From NCBI RefSeq assembly GCF_000204055.1, contig NW_006768771.1, positions 1,273,259 to 1,337,258 on the forward strand: a stretch of DNA of 64,000 nucleotides. Direction: 5' to 3'. Of the stretch, positions 57,072 to 64,000 are shown in pieces (positions within the stretch are counted from its first letter, which is position 1; each line of letters starts with the position of its first letter). Made by a program: the position numbers and the translations under genes. The DNA comes from Melampsora larici-populina 98AG31 (taxonomy: Eukaryota > Basidiomycota > Pucciniomycetes > Pucciniales > Melampsoraceae). The notes below the pieces were generated by a model, which saw only the letters and a list, made by a program, of their open reading frames with translations, had not been told where the DNA came from and searched no databases.

Positions 57072-59560
57072 TTAAGGAGCTTCATTAGAATGCAAGGCCC
57101 CTTCGACAGTTGAGATTGGTGTATCTTCGACCATTTGGGTGTCATTCTTAGTTGATGAATCTGTGTTCACTTGGTCCGGAATATCAGAATCTTTCGGCAG
57201 AGCGCTCTCTTGTGTGCCGCCCTCACTGGTGATCATGATCATCGGTACGACGGCTCGACTAATAGGACCTTCGTCATCTGGGCTGATAGACCCTCGACTA
57301 TCTTTCGTAACATGCTCTTGATTCTCTGGACTAAAATCCTCTTGACCATCTTGAGCTTGTTCTTTTTCTTGTGCCTTTAAAGTCGAGTCCAATCTACCCA
57401 GAACAGACTTAACTTTTTGGGGACTTGAAGTAGGAGAGGTAGATGCTTCTTGAGCAACAGATGATGATGAAGGTCGTTTATGCCATGCTCCAGTTGGCTC
57501 TTCCTCGTCCTCAGGTCGAATGATTGGAACACATATCAATTGAGTAAGTGAGGATGTACCTGGTCGACTGATCTTGTCCACTTTCCAATTCGAATCACGA
57601 AGAAGTAAAATCAATTCTTCCAAAGTTCTTTCTCGACCGGGTCCATATAGCATCAACTGAATCAATCAAAACATCATCTCAGAGTCATTTCACATAAAAG
57701 ACGATACCAGACGACAATGCTTACCTGTGCATCTAATAAGTCGATCAAGGGTCGACCCGTCTCTTCCAGAATTGCAGGATGATCTTCATTGTGACAAAAC
57801 GAAGATTGGACATTCCTTGGAATCCTTGCATCTTTCAGAATTTCCCACGATTGTAATGGACAATCATTTACTGACTGTTGACTCCAATTTGTAACAGTTC
57901 TTTCTACCAATATCAATTTCGTGGAAGACGAAGAGGCTTTCGATAACTGTCGTCATCAAGGATACGTCATTGAGCATCATCATCGTATGATACGGAAACG
58001 GTACTAAGAGGTACACTCACATTGGTAAGAATCCTAACAGCCTGAGCATCATTCCATTCTCGAATCACAAAGCGAACATAAAACACCCGAATTCCCTTAC
58101 GTTTTTGGGGATCAAAGACGTTTTGAGCTTCCAATACAACACGTTTCGATTTCACAGCTTGTGGGAAGTGCTTTTGCCAAAACTAAACAGGGAACTCAAA
58201 CCTATCAGTGAAGTCATGAACTAAGTGAGAATTTGAGTATTGTGGCTGACCGTAACTGCCTGAGCAATGACTTCTACGCGGTCTTGAAGGACGATCCGCA
58301 AGTTTGGGTAAGATCGAGCTAAACTCAAAGGAACGTGTCCGACTCCACCGCCCACGTCTACCAATAAGCCTGTGGTTCGACATAACAGGTAATATTTTGA
58401 TCAGTAATCTGCAGCCTATATGTTCAGAGGGGTTTCAAATTCTGACGTACCGTTACCTATCGTAGCCCAGTTGTAGGCACCCAGACCCTGATCGCTAGCA
58501 CCGATTCGCGATAAGCACTCGGTCGCTGTGCTGACGATCATATCATTCAATGCAAAGTCATCAATCAGTCCGCATTCACATTTATCTCTACAGATCTTTC
58601 GATTACAAAGAAACATACATGAAACGCCTCAAGCGAACCTCCTGATCGAAACTGAGTTGTAAAAAGGTTTGAAAATCCATTCCAGTTTCAAATGCATGAG
58701 AAAAAGGAGATTGATCGCCAAAGAAAGATCTTGAACTTGAAGGTTCTAATATACATTCGGTTAAATGTGATGAAGATTTGAACATCTCATCGGTTGAATG
58801 AGTGATTAAGGCTGGAAGTGTGTTGGGTCCCATGTATTTTTCAGAATTCCTGACAACCATTGTCAAAGTTCTCATTCTCTTACTCTTAATAAAAGAAGTG
58901 ATATCTCCCCCCCTCCACCGGATCTCATCTTTCACGTATCTAGAAGGGAATTGAAGCAAGAGATTTGAACGTACAGCTCTTTGGGCAATTCTTCCGCCAG
59001 TTTACCGGTATCAAGTGCCAGACTATGTCGGTTATTGGCAAACCATCCACGTTTAGGTGAGGTAAAGATATGATGAGAGACTAATAGCCGAAGGATTCGT
59101 TCCAATCGATTTGAGTTAGCATCACATTTTTCCGCAATCTGATTGATGTGAAGTCCTGTTGTGCCATGAGGTCTCAAGATTTCCGGGATATGACCTTCGA
59201 CGGCCACTCGAATTGCAGATGAAACATTGAACTGTGTTTGATCCATGAAAGATGTGGTGATATCAATTTATCAGACTAGATGTAAGCCTGTATAAGTTCA
59301 AAATTCGTTCGGTGACATACCCCAAGAGCATGTTTGCAAATGAATCCAGTACTATCTTGTACTTTGGCGGTGAGCTCGGCACAGGCTGCTACTATCAAAT
59401 CAACGGCTTCGAGAACATCATGAGGAGTGACGGGGGCAGGACGAGAGCTGCTACCATGTCTAGATTGTTGAAATTGTCGACTTTTTGATGCATCTGCTAC
59501 AGCTCTTTCGATAGTGGCCACAGAGTTTGAGATTAAGGTGGCAAGTGAGGATAGTGACAT
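57072..59560 (-). CDS. SAM-dependent O-methyltransferase (COMT-like), long C-terminal tail
   Basis: Class II O-methyltransferase fold, acting on a small-molecule hydroxyl group; substrate unknown. Eight exons close in phase to 680 residues: 59560-59321, 59231-58975, 58939-58619, 58587-58451, 58369-58251, 58182-58021, 57946-57725 and 57656-57072. There is a winged-helix dimerisation region (IAEKCDANSNRLERILRLL), then SAM motif I LLVDVGGGVGHVPLSLA at about 319. LQDR follows as the ribose-binding acidic loop. The active-site base normally sits in an HDW motif; here it reads VIREWNDAQA (REW at about 399-401), so Arg replaces His. The family core ends near residue 535, followed by a Ser/Glu/Asp-rich tail of about 145 residues that is absent from typical members. 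The start is the ATG at 59560; the upstream frame has only non-ATG starts. Confidence 0.82.
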
Positions 59561-60898
59561 ATCTCCTTCCTGAATGCTGCTCCAAGTGAAGGCTGATAAC
59601 AAATTGAGTGGGTTGATGTGACGATGAGGCAATGTTAAAGATTTGGTCGTACAGCTCGATCAGTCAACTTTGAACTCAGTGGGACATGAAACAATCAGTC
59701 GGGCGGGGCAGTGTCCGACCCCGATGGTCTGAGCAGCATCCGGCCCTTCCCTAGGCTCAAGGGAAATTTCGAGTGTTGCATTTTCTTTCGAAGTCATTCA
59801 GATTATCAATATGTATAAACTGCTTACTATCCTTAAATCAGATCATTGAATTGGGACGGGGAAAAGATATTCAAAATAATAAGGGTACTGACATTAATGA
59901 AAGAGAAAGCTGGCTCATCCAAGTTGCAAAAAAGTGATGTAAGGGAAGATATAGATACATAGAGAGGTCCTCAGGAAAAGAAAATCCTCAGGGTTGAGTT
60001 CAAAATGTACCTATCACCAATAAAATAAGGTGCCCAAAAATCTTAGAAAAATCATTTTCTGATCAAATAAAATAAGGCGTGATGCGATTATTGAGCTTGA
60101 TAGGGCAGACTATATCAAACAAAGAAGTTGATTTCATAACATAGGCTTTCTCATAAGGTTATTTGTGGAAAATAATCGCAAAGTTTCATCGTATTCACAC
60201 CCCAGTTGGAAAGAGAGAATTGAGAAAATTGCAAAAAAAAATGAGATGGAAAAGCAAAAATGATCATGAAGGGCGGGCTGCGGGAGTTTCTACACTGAGA
60301 GCTCAGATAAGAATCAAGATGTGCTTGGAAATATATTTTTAATGTATCACGTCACGCCATGAAAATAAAGTAATGGGGAAAGAATGAAGAGGCAGAAACA
60401 AGCTCAAAAGTGTTGATCAGCTGATCTGAAGTGAAGGTCTTCAATAACAGGAGACACGAAGACTATGATGAGGTATAGTGAGGCGCTTAGTATCAAGTGT
60501 CGGGAGAGAATCAGTAGAGCTTGTAAAGAGCGCCAAATGTACATAAATGACAAATGAGATATATTGTATGACTGATAGCCCAATAAATCTTAATTGTGAA
60601 GCCTTTCTCTCGTGACTTTTTCTTAGCCAATTATCATGCCTGATTCTCTTTCTGAGATTTCCTACTCCGAAACCTGAAGTATGTACATAATTGAAAACTT
60701 CTTCAGGAAATGCAGTTAGCAAGAGATGGCTAACAAAATTTCTAGGAAATCCGCTGGATTACAGCAGTTTCAAGAAAAAATGTCGTCCTCCATTTTTTTT
60801 TTTTTTTTTTTTAAGTTGGGCACTAAAATAGAATCTACTCATGAGCTGTACTCGACTTTTCAAAAGTGAAAAGTTCACAATTTAATTGAAGCTTATGT
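59561..60898. other. Intergenic upstream of the transposase gene
   Basis: No supported gene. A run of about 23 T lies near 60794-60812. If the transposase gene is part of an element, its left terminus should lie here, but no terminal inverted repeat could be matched because the other end is outside the window. Confidence 0.4.
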
Positions 60899-62287
60899 AT
60901 GTACAGATCTGTACTCACTGAATCACTCGTGGATCCTCTCTCCCACTTTTCTTTTCACTGGTCTTCTCCCCCTCCCGCTATTCAAAACTCCAACGCCCCT
61001 TTTGTATTCGATTCCAACATCGAATACTTCTTTCCATTGACCTGTGGTAGGTTGAAATCTCACACAAATCTCATGGTCAACCTCGGACTGATGTATTCCA
61101 TCTGTGATGCCAGGACCCGATTCTTACGATTGCAAATGAGGACCAGAAGCACTCCTCGACGAGGAAAATACGACCCCGGTATTAAGCTCTTAGCTATACG
61201 ATATCTTCATGAGGGCAAGACCGTCAAAGAGGTACAAAACTTACTCCGATCCTCAGTCCATTGCCGCACCATTCAAAGATGGAAAGCTCTTTATCTTCGC
61301 ACATATTCTGTCGTACGCGATCCGTCAACTTACGAGAAACTGGGACGAACATCAATATTGACTAGCGAGGATCTCGACTTCATGCTTGAGCTCATGAACG
61401 AGGATCCGACTTTGTATTTGGATGAGTATAGAAAAGCTCTGTATGAGGAAACTGGCAATTGGGTAGCAATCAGCACAATCTTCAGAGATCTCAAGATCCG
61501 CCTAGGTATCAGCCGCAAGAAAACACGAACCGTTCACCCCAATCAGGACCCGATTAAACGTGCTTCATTCTTATATACAGTTGGGGGTTTGCGCTCAGAT
61601 ATGCTAGTTTTTTTAGGTGCGTTCATCATCACTCCTTTCCTTACATTTTATTCGTTCTGCTGACTAACTAAATTGAAAAACGGTCACATTTTTCAAAGAT
61701 GAAAGTTCGATTGCAGAGCGCAGTCTCAAGAGAGACTTTGCTCGGTCTAAGGTTGGTACTCGGACCAAACGAGTCCCATGGAGTAGTAGGGGAAAGTGTT
61801 ACTCCCTTCTACCAGCTATTTTCTCTGGTGGTGTCTTAGCTATGGCCTGTCAAGAGGGTAGCTTTAAACGGAACGACTTCGAATTTTTCTTCGAACATCA
61901 ACTGGTGAGTAAGTCTTGCTTGAGCTTGAAGTACATGGATTTCAGTGCTGATGACGTACTGGTACTTAGCTACCCCTTATGAATCCCTATCCATTTCCGA
62001 ACTCGGTTCTGATTATGGATAACTGTTCCATTCACCATGGTGGACGAATTGCGGAGCTGGCCAAAGCCAGAGGCGTCCGATTGCTTTACCTGCCAGCTTA
62101 CTCTCCGGACTTCAACCCGATCGAGAAGGCGTTTGCTATATTGAAGGCTCATTTGCGAAGGACTCAACTGATGGCCAATACCCCTGTCGAGGAGAAGTGT
62201 GAAGCACTTATGGATTTAGTTTGGGAGCTGTTCTCTGAAGGCCTCATGGAAGAATTATGGGCTACTTGTGGCTATTGGATTTGCTGA
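60899..62287 (+). CDS. DDE (Tc1/IS630-type) transposase, intact
   Basis: A cut-and-paste transposase of the Tc1/mariner-IS630 group as found in basidiomycetes. Three exons (60899-61616, 61699-61904, 61970-62287) close in phase to 413 residues. After an unstructured N-terminus comes a helix-turn-helix: GKYDPGIKLLAIRYLHEGKT, then TIQRWKALYLRTY, and a second domain YLDEYRKALYEETGNWVAIS. Catalytic Asp is in FLDESS across the first intron, the second in LIMDNCSIHHGG, and Glu in SPDFNPIEKAF. All three triad residues are present with no stop. Intron positions match the damaged copy at 3-821. The start could be a downstream ATG at about 61040-61140, since the first 80 residues look poorly conserved. 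The next gene, 62836-64000, is convergent. Confidence 0.87.
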
Positions 62288-62835
62288 TCGCTTAGTATTA
62301 TGTAATCAAATAAGTTGATGAATGATAAATAAATAAGTACAATGATATTTTATCCTATGCAGTTAGTCTAAATGATCGAGGTATCCCCTTTGTTAACTCT
62401 TTGAAATGCAAGAATCAATTCTTTTTATATCATAACTCAATATGAGCATTTTTTACATGAGTTTGCGTGTCTTGCAGTTTTGCCTTGAGTGTGAGGTCAA
62501 ATATGACTTTCAATCATGTCAAATCAATTGCGCATCGGATACGGTGTGAAGTTTTTTTAAACTCACTATGGTGGAGAGGGGATAATCACATAACAAACTT
62601 TTATTGCACTTGAAGCTTAAGATATAAGATAGTTGTACCTTACAACTATCATTCAGAACTTTCAAAAGGTAAATCAAACGATAAGACGATTGAGAAAAAC
62701 ATAAGACAATTGAAAAAAAAAGTTGTACCATACAACTTAAAATCGGACCTTTTGAAAGATAAAAAAAAGGATCAAACGATTGAGAAAAAAAGTGGTCGTT
62801 GTAACATAGAACTCGATATCTGAATGATCAAATAG
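62288..62835. other. Spacer between convergent transposase and SAM-like gene
   Basis: No gene. Near 62630-62740 there are short repeated pieces (GTTGTACC..TACAACT twice, AACGAT(T/A)GAGAAAA three times), which suggests local hairpins or short tandem duplication. Confidence 0.45.
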
Positions 62836-64000
62836 CTATTGAATGGCCGCACTGCGTCCATGAAATCGGTTTTTGAGTTCTTGATTGTATAGTGGCACCG
62901 CTTTGAATATATCTGCAGCTTGGGCAAAAGGAACGCCAATGCTGTTTAGGTTTGATAAAGTATAGGTCTTGCGATCCAACAATCGGCCAAAGTCGTTGAT
63001 ACCTTGGGCTTCCAATACCTCCCGGGCCTTAGTGAATTCTGATGTCACGCCGGCAAAGTTCAAAAATTCGGTGAATGGAGGAAAAGGCCTTGGTGCAGGC
63101 GAATCGGGGCGTGGGTTTGGAGGTGTAACAGGGGGAACTTGAGACGTTGCCGGTGGAATTCTTTGAGCAGGTCCGGGGATGTTTGCAGCGGCAAACATAT
63201 TTCCCGGTTGAAGGTATTGTAAATGCTGTTCTCCAAAGTAATTGAAGTTGTTGATTGTTGGGGGCCTTTGAGCATTGGAGTGATTTGCTGGATTGAAAGG
63301 TAAGTTTGGGTCCAATTGAGCAGGAGTGGCCAATTCTTCGGCTAATCGGCGGTTTGCATGTCGAAGCCTCGCTTTCTCTTGTGCGAAATCACTAACTGGT
63401 ACATATCTCCATCCAGCACGATGCATGGGGGGGTTGACTTCATCAACCCCGTCAACACCAGCATCCTGAGGTTGGAAGTTTGCTGAGTTAGCTCAAGAAT
63501 CAAGAGAAGATGATTAGGAAGGGCCTCCCGACTTACCCAGTCGCGTGCCCACATGCGGATTCTGTCAGTGTTCAAGACCAGAACCTCTTGGGCGTTGGCA
63601 GGATTGGGTGCACCTGCGACATTTTCACGCGAGCTGATGATGTTTTCAAATTTTTTAAGCAATAGATTGTACTTCTGTGTGACTGTATCCACGTCATCAG
63701 CCTGGATAGAATACGAAATTAGCTGATCCAAGTAATGGACAGAAAATCGAAAACGATTCCAAAGGAACTCACCGTACGTTCCTCTGGGTCAACCTCTTCT
63801 TCTTCTTTGGAATCGTCGGACTTTGGTTCTCCACCATCTCGAACAGGACGAAAAACCTGGTATAGGCGTCGATTGGCATCCTTGTCATCTTTGGGGTTAT
63901 TAGGTTGCAACAGCTTGAGACCCATTTTGACTTCAGGAGGCATGGCTAGAGCAGCCTCAGCGAATTCTTTAAAAGATGCATCATCGTCGATAAGAGCCTT
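62836..64000 (-). CDS. Protein with SAM-like C-terminal domain (transposon-associated family, copy 2), 5' end off window
   Basis: Function unknown. Three exons close in phase: 64000-63773 (continuing outside), 63701-63537 and 63465-62836. The visible part is 284 residues. It has an acidic segment (DDSKEEEEVDPEE), a helical segment (VTQKYNLLLKKFENIIS), then WARDW at the exon 2 end, a Pro/Asn-rich linker, and a SAM-like end with FLNFAGV, EAQGINDFGRLL and GVPFAQAADIF. FAGV, the GI(E/N)(D/N)F motif, the WA(R/K) block before an intron and NPP after it are shared with the gene at 1741-3631, as is the tail-to-tail arrangement with a DDE transposase. No frameshift is seen in this copy, so it is the better template for the family. 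Confidence 0.78.

Noticed and set aside
1..64000. CRISPR arrays, bacterial operons or ribosome binding sites
   Set aside because: The sequence is eukaryotic with spliceosomal introns; no regularly spaced repeats were seen.
1..64000. tRNA or rRNA genes
   Set aside because: No convincing A/B-box pairs with cloverleaf potential or rRNA cores were recognised by eye; a covariance-model scan would decide.

Overview
The window is fungal nuclear DNA, most likely from a rust fungus (Pucciniales), with Melampsora the best guess. This is an inference from three things: AT-rich, intron-dense genes with GT..AG introns of about 50-110 bases; conserved single-copy eukaryotic housekeeping genes with fungal features; and a heavy load of transposons, a divergent RecQ-like helicase of a type expanded in rusts, and unrecognised multi-exon families. 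Exon models were built by reading splice sites by eye and checking that reading-frame phases close; no search or transcript data were available.

Layout. 1-3.6 kb: 3' part of a DDE (Tc1/IS630-type) transposase gene with an in-frame stop, then a tail-to-tail gene with a SAM-like C-terminus. 4.2-4.4 kb: a small palindromic MITE. 4.9-7.1 kb: SAGA subunit HFI1/ADA1. 7.4-11.8 kb: repeats. 12.1-18.9 kb: two tandem glycosyltransferase family 18 (MGAT5-like) genes with identical ten-exon architecture, including a 10-base micro-exon, bounded by direct repeats. 20.7-21.6 kb: an unrecognised low-complexity protein. 23.4-33.7 kb: a transposon nest. A MITE and a decayed Copia lie next to a host gene that is split by a TIR element, which is itself split by a young, apparently intact Ty3/Gypsy element. 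33.9-35.5 kb: RecQ-like helicase.

37.2-41.1 kb: TSR4 and PWP1, two ribosome-biogenesis genes transcribed divergently from a 254-base gap. 41.7-44.4 kb: a 903-residue single-exon protein of unknown family with an internal duplication. 45.2-45.5 kb: Copia remnant. 46.8-50.9 kb: a 1,256-residue BRCT protein. 51.8-52.9 kb: proteasome assembly chaperone 2. 53.3-55.4 kb: pepsin-like aspartic protease. 57.1-59.6 kb: O-methyltransferase whose catalytic His position reads Arg. 60.9-64.0 kb: a second, intact DDE transposase gene, again tail-to-tail with a second member of the SAM-like family, which runs off the window.

The most interesting signal is that the transposase/SAM-like pair occurs twice, at opposite ends of the window, in the same order and orientation, with conserved intron positions in both genes. 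This suggests a two-gene DNA transposon whose partner gene is undescribed as far as I can tell.
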